From Clostridiales bacterium FE2011 (GTDB lineage: Bacteria; Bacillota; Clostridia; Christensenellales; Aristaeellaceae), in assembly GCA_017569305.1 (NCBI GenBank), contig CP069418.1:1798001-1862000 (forward strand): 64,000 nt of DNA, written 5' to 3'. The number at the start of each line of letters is the position of its first letter. Within the stretch, counting starts at the first letter, position 1. Both the position numbers and the translations under genes were made by a program. Shown one piece after another: positions 23,914 through 33,558 of the stretch. The notes beneath the pieces are model-generated. The model was not told the origin of the DNA. It was given only the letters and a program-made list of their open reading frames with translations, and made no database searches.

Positions 23914-24633
23914 ATGGACATCTACCGCATCAATACCCCTGAGGAACTGCTGAAGGACAACACCTACCCCGGACGCGGCATCATCATCGGCAAGACGCCG
24001 GACGGAACGAAAGCCATGACCGCCTATTTCATCATGGGCCGCAGCGACAACAGCCGCAACCGGATCTTCACCGAGAAGAACGGCGAAGTTTTCACCGAGC
24101 CCTTCGACGCCTCGAAGGTCCAGGACCCCTCCCTGATCATCTATGCCGCGATCCGTTCTTTCGGGAACAACCTGATCGTGACCAACGGCAACCAGACTGA
24201 TACGATTTACGACGGCCTGAAGGACGGTAAAACCTTCTCCGCCGCGCTGGAAAGCCGGGAGTTTGAGCCGGACGGCCCGAACTTCACCCCCCGCATCAGC
24301 GGTATGCTGACCTTCGGAAACGAAGATTTTACCTACCAGATGAGCATCCTGAAGAGCGCCGACGCTGAAGGCAGCGCCTGCAACCGCTTCACCTACAGCT
24401 ATGCTCCGCTGAACGGCCTGGGCCACTTCATCCACACCTATGTGTGCGACGGTAATCCGATTCCCACCTTCCAGGGCGAGCCGGAACGCATCGCGGTGAG
24501 CGACGATATCGATGATATGACGGATATCCTGTGGAAGAACCTGAACGAGCAGAACAAGATCAGCCTCTATGTCCGCTATGTGGACCTGAAGACCGGCGCC
24601 GCTGAAAGCCGGCTGGTCAACAAGAACAAGTGA
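23914..24633 (+). CDS. purO: IMP cyclohydrolase, PurO-like
   Basis: Stand-alone IMP cyclohydrolase (closes FAICAR to IMP), the archaeal-type enzyme rather than the PurH N-terminal domain. The 239-aa protein has the PurO-like motifs YPGRGIIIG, SRNRIF, IVTNGNQTDTIYDG and EPDGPNFTPRISG. No PurH cyclohydrolase domain is present in the neighbouring transformylase, so the two genes together replace bifunctional PurH. GGAGG lies just before ATG 23914. The 131-bp gap to the next gene contains a short AAAATCT/AGATTTT palindrome near 24655-24669 and no gene. Confidence 0.85.
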   Translation: MDIYRINTPEELLKDNTYPGRGIIIGKTPDGTKAMTAYFIMGRSDNSRNRIFTEKNGEVFTEPFDASKVQDPSLIIYAAIRSFGNNLIVTNGNQTDTIYDGLKDGKTFSAALESREFEPDGPNFTPRISGMLTFGNEDFTYQMSILKSADAEGSACNRFTYSYAPLNGLGHFIHTYVCDGNPIPTFQGEPERIAVSDDIDDMTDILWKNLNEQNKISLYVRYVDLKTGAAESRLVNKNK

Positions 24634-24764
24634 TACAGTGATGCGGACATGTCAAAATCTCAGATTTTGGAAACACGTCCCATGCTACAGCCGTCAATGA
24701 TCAGGAGCCGAAGGCGAACGGAGCATTGGTAACGGCGATCGCAAGAAGAAAAGGAGATAAGATC

Positions 24765-25949
24765 ATGAAAGAATTCGAACTCAAGTATGGCTGCAACCCC
24801 AACCAGAAGCCCGCGAAGATCTACATGAGCGACGGCAGCGAGCTGCCGATCAAAATCCTGTCCGGCCGTCCCGGTTTCATCAACTTCCTGGACGCCTTCA
24901 ACAGCTGGCAGCTGGTGAAGGAACTGAAGGCTGCCCTGGGCATGCCCGCCGTGACCAGCTTCAAGCACGTGAGCCCCACTTCCGCTGCGGTTGGCATTCC
25001 GCTGTCCGCTGACCTGAAGAAGGCCTGCTTTGTGGATGATATCGAAGGCCTGGACGATTCCCCCCTGGCCTGCGCTTATGCCCGTGCCCGCGGCACAGAC
25101 CGTATGTGCTCCTTCGGTGACTGGGTTGCCCTGAGCGACGTGTGCGACGTGACCACCGCGAAGATGATCAAGCGGGAAGTGTCCGACGGCGTCATTGCTC
25201 CCGGCTATGAGCCCGAAGCCCTGGAAATCCTGAAGCAGAAGCGCAAGGGCAATTACAACATCGTTGAGATCGATCCCGACTATGTGCCTGAAGTGCAGGA
25301 GCGCAAGCAGGTATTCGGCATCACCTTCGAACAGGGCCGCAACAACTTTGAAATCAACCGGGAACTGCTCTCGGATATCGTGACGAAGACCAAGGATCTG
25401 CCGGATTCCGCCGTGCGTGACCTGATCATCGCCCTGATTACCCTGAAGTACACCCAGTCCAATTCCGTCTGCTACGCGGTGGACGGCCAGGCCATCGGCG
25501 TGGGTGCCGGCCAGCAGAGCCGTATCCACTGCACCCGCCTTGCCGGTTCCAAGGCGGATACCTGGTTCCTGCGTCAGCATGAGAAGGTGCTGAACCTGCC
25601 TTTCCGTGCGGATCTGGGCCGCCCCGAGCGGGACAACGTCATCGACGGCTACATCAACCAGAATGAGGAAGATGTCTGCGCCGACGGCAACTGGCAGAAG
25701 TACTTCACCGCCCAGCCGGCTCCCCTGACCGACGCGGAGAAGCGCGCCTTCCTGGATACCCGGCAGAATGTGGCGCTGGGCTCCGACGCTTTCTTCCCCT
25801 TCAGCGACAACATTGAACGCGCCTATAAGAGCGGCGTGAAATACATTGCCGAGCCCGGCGGCTCCATCCGCGATGACGCTGTGATTGACTGCTGCGACAA
25901 GTACGGCATGACGATGGCGTTCACTCACATGAGACTGTTCCACCATTAA
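24765..25949 (+). CDS. purH: AICAR transformylase (PurH C-terminal domain only)
   Basis: Formylates AICAR with 10-formyl-THF to FAICAR. The 394-aa protein matches only the transformylase part of PurH; the cyclohydrolase domain is absent and the preceding PurO-like gene supplies it. The catalytic Lys-His pair is Lys67-His68 in SFKHVSPTSAAVG. Further family motifs are AYARARGTDRMCSFGDW and IGVGAGQQSRIHCTRLAG. ATG 24765 has AAGGAGAT directly upstream; the frame extends to 24726 without a binding site. An inverted repeat (25935-25944 with 25953-25962) spans the stop codon. Confidence 0.93.
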   Translation: MKEFELKYGCNPNQKPAKIYMSDGSELPIKILSGRPGFINFLDAFNSWQLVKELKAALGMPAVTSFKHVSPTSAAVGIPLSADLKKACFVDDIEGLDDSPLACAYARARGTDRMCSFGDWVALSDVCDVTTAKMIKREVSDGVIAPGYEPEALEILKQKRKGNYNIVEIDPDYVPEVQERKQVFGITFEQGRNNFEINRELLSDIVTKTKDLPDSAVRDLIIALITLKYTQSNSVCYAVDGQAIGVGAGQQSRIHCTRLAGSKADTWFLRQHEKVLNLPFRADLGRPERDNVIDGYINQNEEDVCADGNWQKYFTAQPAPLTDAEKRAFLDTRQNVALGSDAFFPFSDNIERAYKSGVKYIAEPGGSIRDDAVIDCCDKYGMTMAFTHMRLFHH

Positions 25950-25962
25950 TCCGGTGGAACAG
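25935..25962 (+). other. hairpin across the transformylase stop codon
   Basis: Perfect 10-bp inverted repeat CTGTTCCACC / GGTGGAACAG with an 8-nt loop that contains the stop codon. Only a short U tract (TTT) follows some bases later. It could be a partial terminator or RNA-stability element before purD. Confidence 0.5.
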
Positions 25963-26026
25963 CCTCGTGTTTCATTGATGAATCAATCAGCCTGAATACT
26001 TTCCTGAAAGGAATTAATAATAGATT

Positions 26027-27292
26027 ATGAATATTCTTCTTGTCGGCGGCGGCGGCCGTGAGCATACCATTATCAAGAAACTGAGGCAGAACCCGGAAGT
26101 CGAAACCATTTATGCCCTGCCGGGAAACGGCGGGATCGCGGCGGATGCGACCTGTGTGGACGTAAAAGCTACGGATATTGAAGGCATTGCTGCCTTTGCC
26201 CGGAGCACAAAGATTGACTACGCGGTTGTGGCTCCGGATGATCCGCTGGTGCTGGGCTGTGTGGACGCCCTGGAGGCGGAAGGCATTCCCTGCTTCGGTC
26301 CCCGGAAAAACGCGGCGATCATTGAGGGAAGCAAGGTCTTCTCCAAGGACCTGATGAAGAAGTACGGCATTCCCACCGCGGCCTATGAAGTGTTCACCGA
26401 TCCGAAAAAGGCGCTGGAATACCTGGAAACCTCTCCGATTCCGACGGTAATCAAGGCGGACGGCCTGGCCCTGGGCAAGGGCGTGACCGTGGCCATGAAC
26501 CGCTGGGAAGCGCGCGAAGCCGTGCGGGAGATCATGGAAGACAAGAAGTTTGGCAAGAGCGGCGATCAGATCGTCATTGAAGAATTCCTTGAAGGACCCG
26601 AAGTAACCGTGCTGGCTTTCACGGACGGTACGACCGTGAAGCCCATGGTATCCAGCATGGACCATAAGCGGGCGGAGGACGGAGACAACGGCCCGAATAC
26701 CGGCGGCATGGGCACTGTCGCGCCGAATCCCTTCTACACGGAAGAGATTGCAAAGACCTGCATGGAAACCATTTTCCTGCCGACCATCCGGGCGATGAAG
26801 GCGGAAGGCCGGGAATTCCGCGGCTGCCTGTATTTCGGCCTGATGCTCACCAAGAACGGACCGAAAGTGATAGAATACAACTGCCGGTTCGGCGATCCGG
26901 AAACCCAGGTGGTGCTGCCCCTGCTGGAGAGCGACCTGCTGACCGTGATGCAGGCAACCACCAACGGCACACTGGCGGACTGCAAAGTGAAATTCAAAGA
27001 CGCGCATGCCTGCTGTGTGGTGCTCGCCTCCATGGGCTATCCCGTACATTATGAAAAGGGATACGAGATCACCATTCCCGCGGATGTGCAGGATCACGTC
27101 TTCGTGGCCGGCGCCGCGCTGAAGGACGGAAAACTGGTAACTTCCGGCGGCCGGGTGCTGGGTGTGACCGCGGTGGCGGACACCCTGCAGGAGGCCGTGA
27201 AGGAAGCCTATGCCATGGCCGATCGGATTGAATTCGGCAACAAGTACTGCCGGCGTGATATCGGACAGAGAGCGCTTTCAGCACTGAAATGA
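26027..27292 (+). CDS. purD: phosphoribosylamine-glycine ligase
   Basis: Joins glycine to phosphoribosylamine (GAR synthetase), an ATP-grasp enzyme. The 421-aa product opens with MNILLVGGGGREHTI, shows the conserved PDDPLVLGCVDAL, the ATP-grasp loop KADGLALGKGVTVA, EEFLEGPEVTVLAF and the metal-binding EYNCRFGDPETQ. Length is normal. It is the consumer of the PurF product; because phosphoribosylamine is unstable, co-expression in this operon is expected. Only 27 bp separate it from the chosen purL start. Confidence 0.97.
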   Translation: MNILLVGGGGREHTIIKKLRQNPEVETIYALPGNGGIAADATCVDVKATDIEGIAAFARSTKIDYAVVAPDDPLVLGCVDALEAEGIPCFGPRKNAAIIEGSKVFSKDLMKKYGIPTAAYEVFTDPKKALEYLETSPIPTVIKADGLALGKGVTVAMNRWEAREAVREIMEDKKFGKSGDQIVIEEFLEGPEVTVLAFTDGTTVKPMVSSMDHKRAEDGDNGPNTGGMGTVAPNPFYTEEIAKTCMETIFLPTIRAMKAEGREFRGCLYFGLMLTKNGPKVIEYNCRFGDPETQVVLPLLESDLLTVMQATTNGTLADCKVKFKDAHACCVVLASMGYPVHYEKGYEITIPADVQDHVFVAGAALKDGKLVTSGGRVLGVTAVADTLQEAVKEAYAMADRIEFGNKYCRRDIGQRALSALK

Positions 27293-27319
27293 TTAAGAAT
27301 GGATTTGTGGGGTGTTACC

Positions 27320-30300
27320 TTGGTTTACAGAATCTTTGTTGAAAAAAAGCCCGGCCTGGACAATGAAGCCCGGGCACTGCTGGGAGACGCGAAAAAGTTC
27401 CTGGGGATCAAAGGCCTGGAAAAGGTCCGGCTGCTGAACCGCTATGACGCTGAGAACATCTCAGATGATATGTTCTCCCTGGCGGTCCGGGAGGTGTTCT
27501 CTGAGCCCCAGCTGGACAATACAATGGATCAGTTTGACGCGGAAGGCGCGATTGCCGTGTTCGCGGTGGAATACCTGCCCGGTCAGTTTGACCAGCGGGC
27601 GGACTCCGCTGCCCAGTGCATTCAGTTCCTTTCCCAGGGCGAGCGTCCGCTCGTCCGCAGCGCGAAGGTTTACCTGCTCTACGGCAGCCTGTCCGCTGAA
27701 GAGATCGCGGAAATCAAGAAGTATGTGATCAACCCGGTGGAAGCCCGGGAAGCTTCCATGGATCTGCCGGAAACCCTGAAGACGGAATACGCGGTGCCCA
27801 CGGAAGTGGCAACCCTGGAAGGCTTCACGAAGCTTGACCGCGCCGGCCTGGAGAAGTTTGTGGCGGATTACGGCCTGGCCATGGACGTGGATGATATCAC
27901 CTTCTGCCAGTCCTGGTTCCGGGAAGAAGGCCGGGAACCCACCATCACGGAAATCCGGATGCTGGACACCTACTGGAGCGACCACTGCCGTCACACCACC
28001 TTCCTGACCGAGATCGACAGCGTCCGCTTTGAAGATCCGGTGCTGGAGAAGGCATGGAAGCGCTACATGGATGTGCGCGCTGAACTCGGCCGGGAAAAGA
28101 AGCCGGTGTGCCTGATGGACCTCGCCACGGTTGCGGTGAAGTACCTGAAGAAGCACGGCAAGCTGGACAAGCTGGACGAGAGCGAAGAAATCAACGCCTG
28201 CACGGTGAAGATGGACGTGGAGCGGGACGGGGTCAAGGAGCCCTGGCTGCTGCTGTTCAAGAATGAAACCCACAACCATCCCACTGAGATTGAACCTTTC
28301 GGCGGCGCGGCCACCTGTATCGGCGGCGCGATCCGGGATCCCCTGAGCGGCCGGGCCTATGTTTACGGCGCGATGCGCGTGACCGGTGCTGCGGATCCCA
28401 CCAAGCCCGTTTCTGAAACCATCCCCGGCAAGCTGCCCCAGCGCAAGCTGGTGACTACCGCGGCAGCCGGTTATGCTTCCTACGGCAACCAGATCGGCCT
28501 GGCCACCGGCATTGTGGATGAAATCTATCATCCCGGCTACGCGGCCAAGCGTATGGAGATCGGCGCAGTGATTGCCGCGGCTCCCGCGGAAAATGTACGC
28601 CGCGAGCGTCCGGCTCCCGGCGACGTGGTGATCCTGCTGGGCGGTTCCACCGGCCGTGACGGTATCGGCGGTGCCACCGGTTCCTCCAAGGCTCATAATG
28701 CCCACAGCGTGGAAACCTGCGGCGCGGAAGTCCAGAAGGGTAACGCGCCGGAAGAGCGCAAGCTCCAGCGGCTGTTCCGCAATCCGAAGGCCACCAGGCT
28801 GATCAAGCGCTGCAATGACTTCGGTGCGGGCGGCGTCAGCGTTGCCATCGGCGAGCTGGCGGACGGCCTGGAAATCGACCTGAACGCGGTACCGAAGAAA
28901 TATGAAGGCCTCGATGGTACTGAGCTGGCCATTTCCGAGAGCCAGGAGCGCATGGCCGTGGTTGTGGCCGCGGAAGATGCGGAAGCTTTCCTGGCCCTGT
29001 CGGCGGAGGAAAACCTGCAGGCCTGCATCGTGGCGGAAGTGAAGGCTGAGCCGCGCCTGCGGATGAACTGGAACGGAAAGACCATTGTGGATATCAGCCG
29101 TGAGTTCCTGAACTCCAACGGTGCCCCGAAGCATACCGCGATTACCCCCGCAGCTTCCCATCCCGCCGCGGATCTGCCGAAGCAGGAGCCCGCGGACTTT
29201 GCGGGGCTGCTGAAGACCACGGCTTCCGACCTGGCGGTCTGCTCCCGCCGGGGCCTGTCCGAGCGGTTTGACTCCACCATCGGCGCCGGCACGGTGCTGA
29301 TGCCCTTCGGCGGCAAGAACCAGCTGACCCCCATCCAGGCGATGGTCCAGAAGATCAGCCTGGAAAAGGGACACACGGATGACTGCTCCCTGATGGCCTG
29401 GGGCTATGATCCGGAGCTGACCTCCTTCAGCCCCTATCATGGTGCCTATCTTGCTGTGGTGGATTCTGTCACCAAGCTGATTGCGGCCGGTGCCTCCTTT
29501 GAGGACGTGTACCTGACCTTCCAGGAATACTTTGAGAAACCCGGAACGGACGGAAAACGCTGGGGCAAGCCTCTGGCGGCCCTGCTGGGTGCCTTTGAAG
29601 CCCAGATGAACCTGGGTGTCGGCGCCATCGGCGGCAAGGACTCTATGTCCGGTTCATTTGAAAAGCTGGATGTGCCGCCTACGCTGGTTTCCTTCGCGGT
29701 GACCACGGCAAAGACCGGCGACATCATTTCCCCTGAGTTCAAGAAAGCGGGTCATCCCGTGGTCGTGCTGGAGCCGGAACGGGATGAACAGGGCCTGCCG
29801 GTAACGGAATCCCTGCTGGCTCTCTACAACCAGGTGACAGGGCTGATCCGTGAAGGAAAGATTGTTTCCTGCCGTACGGCAGAGGTTGGCGGATCCCTTG
29901 CCTCTGTGCTGAAGATGGCGCTGGGCAACGGCCTGGGCTTCGCCTTTGAGAAGGACTGGGAGCTGAAGGAGCTGGCGGAGGTTCGCTACGGCAGCTTTAT
30001 CGCGGAACTGTCCGAAGACATGGACCTCGGCCGGAAGCTGGGCGTTGTGACCGAAGAACCCGTGCTGACCTGGCGGGATAACGCGGCGGACGTGAAGGAG
30101 CTGCGCGTGATCGGCCGGGACAAGCTGGAAAAAGTGTATCCGACCCTGAATCCGGAGTGGTCCCTGGAAGACCGGGCAGAAGCGGACGCCTGCTGGCCCG
30201 CGGCCCGAAAGGAAGACCGGACGGAAACCTTCAACTACAAGGCCAACGGCTGGAAAGCCCCGGCCCTGCATATTGCGAAGCCCGGCGTGCTGATCCCGGC

Positions 30301-31075
30301 ATTCCCCGGCACCAACTGCGAAATCGACAGCGCCCGCGCCGCGGAAGACGCCGGCGCGAAGGCGGAAATCTTCGTGGTCCGGAACCGGTCCGCGGAGGAT
30401 ATTGTCCGCAGCGCGGAAGAGTTTGCCGCGAAGGTTCGTGAGAACCAGATGATCTTCATCCCCGGCGGCTTCTCCGGCGGCGATGAACCGGACGGCAGCG
30501 CGAAGTTTATCATCGCCTTCTTCCGGAACCAGGGCGTCACCGAAGCGGTGACCGAGATGCTGGACAAGCGGGACGGCCTTATGTGCGGTATCTGTAACGG
30601 CTTCCAGGCCCTGATCAAGCTGGGACTGGTGCCCTACGGCAAGATCATTGAAACCGATGAGCACTGCCCGACCCTGACCTTCAACACCATCGGCCGCCAC
30701 CAGAGCCGGATTGTCCGCACCCGGGTGGCCAGCAACCTGAGCCCCTGGCTGCGCAATGCCCGGCAGGGCGCGGTTTACAGCGTGCCGATCAGCCACGGCG
30801 AAGGCCGCTTCCTGGCGGAGGAAAGCCTGATCCGGAAGCTGGCAGAGAACGGACAGATTGCCACCCAGTATGTGGATCTGGACGATCAGCCCACCATGGA
30901 CCTGCGCTTCAATCCCAACGGCAGCCTGTATGCCATTGAAGGTATCACCAGCCCGGACGGCCGCGTCTTCGGCAAGATGGGTCACAGCGAGCGCGTTGGC
31001 AAAGACCTGTACAAGAACGTTCCCGGAAACTACGATATCAAAATGTTCGAATCTGCGGTCCAGTACTTCAGATAA
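27320..31075 (+). CDS. purL: phosphoribosylformylglycinamidine synthase, single-chain
   Basis: Converts FGAR, ATP and glutamine to FGAM. The 1251-aa chain is the large form with PurS-like, two AIRS-type ATPase and glutaminase domains in one protein, so purS and purQ are not needed. Visible motifs: TYWSDHCRHTTF and HNHPTEIEPFGGAATC (substrate/ATP), and the class I amidotransferase end with PAFPGTNCE, the nucleophile Cys1092 in GICNGFQ, and the His-Glu region SHGEGRF. I prefer TTG 27320, which begins VYRIFVEKKPG as in homologues and has GGGG upstream. An ATG at 27299 would add 7 residues but has no binding site. Confidence 0.93.
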   Translation: MVYRIFVEKKPGLDNEARALLGDAKKFLGIKGLEKVRLLNRYDAENISDDMFSLAVREVFSEPQLDNTMDQFDAEGAIAVFAVEYLPGQFDQRADSAAQCIQFLSQGERPLVRSAKVYLLYGSLSAEEIAEIKKYVINPVEAREASMDLPETLKTEYAVPTEVATLEGFTKLDRAGLEKFVADYGLAMDVDDITFCQSWFREEGREPTITEIRMLDTYWSDHCRHTTFLTEIDSVRFEDPVLEKAWKRYMDVRAELGREKKPVCLMDLATVAVKYLKKHGKLDKLDESEEINACTVKMDVERDGVKEPWLLLFKNETHNHPTEIEPFGGAATCIGGAIRDPLSGRAYVYGAMRVTGAADPTKPVSETIPGKLPQRKLVTTAAAGYASYGNQIGLATGIVDEIYHPGYAAKRMEIGAVIAAAPAENVRRERPAPGDVVILLGGSTGRDGIGGATGSSKAHNAHSVETCGAEVQKGNAPEERKLQRLFRNPKATRLIKRCNDFGAGGVSVAIGELADGLEIDLNAVPKKYEGLDGTELAISESQERMAVVVAAEDAEAFLALSAEENLQACIVAEVKAEPRLRMNWNGKTIVDISREFLNSNGAPKHTAITPAASHPAADLPKQEPADFAGLLKTTASDLAVCSRRGLSERFDSTIGAGTVLMPFGGKNQLTPIQAMVQKISLEKGHTDDCSLMAWGYDPELTSFSPYHGAYLAVVDSVTKLIAAGASFEDVYLTFQEYFEKPGTDGKRWGKPLAALLGAFEAQMNLGVGAIGGKDSMSGSFEKLDVPPTLVSFAVTTAKTGDIISPEFKKAGHPVVVLEPERDEQGLPVTESLLALYNQVTGLIREGKIVSCRTAEVGGSLASVLKMALGNGLGFAFEKDWELKELAEVRYGSFIAELSEDMDLGRKLGVVTEEPVLTWRDNAADVKELRVIGRDKLEKVYPTLNPEWSLEDRAEADACWPAARKEDRTETFNYKANGWKAPALHIAKPGVLIPAFPGTNCEIDSARAAEDAGAKAEIFVVRNRSAEDIVRSAEEFAAKVRENQMIFIPGGFSGGDEPDGSAKFIIAFFRNQGVTEAVTEMLDKRDGLMCGICNGFQALIKLGLVPYGKIIETDEHCPTLTFNTIGRHQSRIVRTRVASNLSPWLRNARQGAVYSVPISHGEGRFLAEESLIRKLAENGQIATQYVDLDDQPTMDLRFNPNGSLYAIEGITSPDGRVFGKMGHSERVGKDLYKNVPGNYDIKMFESAVQYFR

Positions 31076-31132
31076 TGCACAATGCATCATGACTCTGTCC
31101 CAACGGCAGATATCATAATGAATTATGAATTA
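31074..31132. repeat. short AT-rich repeat remnant, purL-fhs gap
   Basis: ATAATGCACAATGCATCATG and ATAATGAATTATGAATT units in the 72-bp gap, matching the right-end units of the other islands. Confidence 0.6.
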
Positions 31133-31147
31133 AAAGGAGAATCAGCC

Positions 31148-32824
31148 ATGGCCTACTTATCCGACATCGAGATTGCCCAGCAGTGTGAAATGAAGCCGAT
31201 CATGGAGATCGCGAAGAGGGCCCACGTAGACGAAAAATATGTGGAGCAGTACGGCCGTTACAAGGCCAAGATCGATCCTGCCCTGATTGACGAAACCGAC
31301 CGGAAGCCCGGAAAGCTGATCCTGGTCACAGCAATTACCCCCACCCCCGCGGGTGAAGGCAAGACCACGACCACGATCGGTCTGGCGGACGGCCTGTCCC
31401 GGATCGGCAAGGACGTTACCGTTGCGCTGCGTGAGCCGAGCCTCGGCCCGGTGTTCGGCGTCAAGGGCGGTGCGGCCGGCGGCGGTTATGCCCAGGTAGT
31501 GCCCATGGAAGATATTAACCTGCACTTCACCGGCGACTTTCATGCCATCGGCGCGGCGAACAACCTGCTGGCGGCCATGCTGGACAACCATATCCAGCAG
31601 GGGAACGCCCTGGGGATCGACGTGAAGAAGATCACCTGGAAGCGCTGCGTGGACATGAACGACCGTCAGCTGCGCTTTGTGGTGGACGGCCTGGGCGGAA
31701 AGGCCAACGGCACACCCCGTGAGGACGGCTTCGACATCACCGTGGCCAGTGAAATCATGGCGGTGTTCTGCCTGGCTTCCTCCATGGCGGACCTGAAGGA
31801 ACGGCTGTCCCGGATTATCGTTGCCTATACCTATGATGACAAGCCTGTTACCGCGGGCGACCTGAAGGCGACCGGCGCCATGGCAGCCCTGCTGCGTGAC
31901 GCGCTGAAGCCCAATCTGGTGCAGACCCTGGAAGGAACCCCCGCCTTCGTGCACGGCGGACCTTTCGCGAACATTGCCCATGGCTGCAACTCCGTCATGG
32001 CGACCCGGATGGCCATGCGGATGGGCGACTATACTGTGACCGAAGCCGGCTTCGGCGCGGACCTGGGCGCGGAAAAGTTCCTGGACATCAAGTGCCGGAT
32101 GGCAGGCCTGACCCCGGACGCGGTGGTTGTGGTCGGTACCGTGCGCGCCCTGAAGATGCACGGCGGCCTGGACAAGAAACAGCTGGCCAATGAAGACCTG
32201 GCGGCCCTGGAGCGGGGCATCCCGAACCTGCTGCGCCATGTGAACAACATCAAGAACGTTTACCAGCTGCCCTGCGTGGTGGCCATCAACCGCTTCCCCA
32301 CGGATACGGACGCGGAAATCGACTTCATCATCCGCAAGTGCCGGGAGCTGGGCGTCAACACCGTGCTGTCCACCGTCTGGGCAGAAGGCGGCAAGGGCGG
32401 CGAGGACCTGGCCCGCGAGGTTGTGCGGCTGTGCGAAGAAGAGCAGGGCAACTTCACCTTCTCCTATGAGCTGGACGCCTCCATCGAGGAGAAGCTGGAA
32501 GCTGTGACAAAGAAGATTTACGGCGGCGCCGGCGTTGTGCTGACTCCTGCGGCGAAGAAACAGGCGGAGCGCCTCACGGCCCTGGGCTTTGACAAGGTAC
32601 CGGTATGCGTGGCCAAGACCCAGTATTCCTTCTCCGATGATCCCACCCTGCTGGGTGCTCCGGAAGGCTTTGTGGTCACCGTGCGGAACCTGAAGGTTTC
32701 CGCAGGCGCGGGCTTCCTGGTTGCCCTGACCGGCGAGATCATGACCATGCCCGGCCTGCCGAAGTCTCCTGCCGCCGAACGGATCGACGTGGATGACAAC
32801 GGAAAGATCAGCGGCCTGTTCTGA
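31148..32824 (+). CDS. fhs: formate-tetrahydrofolate ligase
   Basis: ATP-dependent synthesis of 10-formyl-THF from formate. The 558-aa product has the P-loop [20 protein letters not shown] (about residues 65-84), the conserved [23 protein letters not shown] run beginning near residue 97, and [17 protein letters not shown] 31148 is preceded by AAAAGGAGAA; the frame continues upstream to 31082 without support. Placed last in the purine operon, it would feed PurN and the AICAR transformylase. No other Wood-Ljungdahl genes are in the window, so an anabolic role is the simpler reading. Confidence 0.97.
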   Translation: MAYLSDIEIAQQCEMKPIMEIAKRAHVDEKYVEQYGRYKAKIDPALIDETDRKPGKLILVTAITPTPAGEGKTTTTIGLADGLSRIGKDVTVALREPSLGPVFGVKGGAAGGGYAQVVPMEDINLHFTGDFHAIGAANNLLAAMLDNHIQQGNALGIDVKKITWKRCVDMNDRQLRFVVDGLGGKANGTPREDGFDITVASEIMAVFCLASSMADLKERLSRIIVAYTYDDKPVTAGDLKATGAMAALLRDALKPNLVQTLEGTPAFVHGGPFANIAHGCNSVMATRMAMRMGDYTVTEAGFGADLGAEKFLDIKCRMAGLTPDAVVVVGTVRALKMHGGLDKKQLANEDLAALERGIPNLLRHVNNIKNVYQLPCVVAINRFPTDTDAEIDFIIRKCRELGVNTVLSTVWAEGGKGGEDLAREVVRLCEEEQGNFTFSYELDASIEEKLEAVTKKIYGGAGVVLTPAAKKQAERLTALGFDKVPVCVAKTQYSFSDDPTLLGAPEGFVVTVRNLKVSAGAGFLVALTGEIMTMPGLPKSPAAERIDVDDNGKISGLF

Positions 32825-32851
32825 TCAGCACAAAAACAGAATAGAAAAGAG

Positions 32852-32881
32852 GCACCCCGGGAGCATCAGTTCCCGGGGTGC
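32852..32881 (-). terminator. convergent terminator, fhs / response regulator
   Basis: Eleven-base stem GCACCCCGGGA / TCCCGGGGTGC around an 8-nt loop. A U-rich tract follows on the minus strand and a weaker one on the plus strand. The last five codons of the response regulator form one arm. Confidence 0.75.
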
Positions 32882-33558
32882 ATTGTTTCGATGATGTGGT
32901 CGAACCGGATTTCTTTCAGGTGCCGGACGACGTCGCTGACTGATTTCATGTCGAATTTTTTCAGGATGCTGTGGATCTGGGTTTTGACCGTGCCCTGGGA
33001 GACGTAGCGGGATTCGGAAATCTGCCGGGCGTTCATACCCTGGTACAGGCACTTCAGCACTTCAAACTCGCTGTTGGACAGCATGGTGAGGATGTTCAGG
33101 CCGTAGAGCAGGCCGTTCTGCTCCTCCCGGACCCGCTTCAGCTCCTGGATGATTTTCTCCGCGTATTTGGGGCGGAGGATCATCTGGTTATGATAGGCGT
33201 TCCGGATGGAGGTCAGGATCTGGTGGACGGAGTCCGTCTTGATGATATAGTCGATCACGCCGGCGCAGTAGGCCTGGAAGAGCAGGTCGTCGTCCTCCAG
33301 GATTGTCAGGATGATGATTTTGGTGCCGGGGAATTCTGTCAGGATCTGCTGGGAAGCGGAGATACCTGCCACCCGGGTTTCCATCTGGATATCCATCAGG
33401 ATGATATCGGGACGGAGCTCCCGGGCCATCCGGACGGCTTCCACGCCGGAGGAGGCGGTCCCGGCCAGCTCCATATCTTCTTCATGGCTGATGATGTTGG
33501 AAAAATAGCTCCGGATTTCGGGGCTGTCATCCGCCATCATAACCCGTATCTGTTTCAT
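32866..33558 (-). CDS. NarL/LuxR-type response regulator
   Basis: 230-aa two-component regulator. The receiver domain (about 1-125) has the acidic pair in MMADDSPEI, the phospho-acceptor Asp in DIILMDIQME near residue 56 and the Lys in DYIIKTDS. A LuxR-type helix-turn-helix follows (about 160-222) with FEVLKCLYQGMNARQISES and VSQGTVKTQIHSILKKF. The receiver has a longer loop after the Asp (METRVAGIS), as in many Clostridia homologues. It overlaps its histidine kinase gene by 4 bp. The targets are not evident; no site was searched for. Confidence 0.93.
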   Translation of the reverse strand: MKQIRVMMADDSPEIRSYFSNIISHEEDMELAGTASSGVEAVRMARELRPDIILMDIQMETRVAGISASQQILTEFPGTKIIILTILEDDDLLFQAYCAGVIDYIIKTDSVHQILTSIRNAYHNQMILRPKYAEKIIQELKRVREEQNGLLYGLNILTMLSNSEFEVLKCLYQGMNARQISESRYVSQGTVKTQIHSILKKFDMKSVSDVVRHLKEIRFDHIIETMHPGN

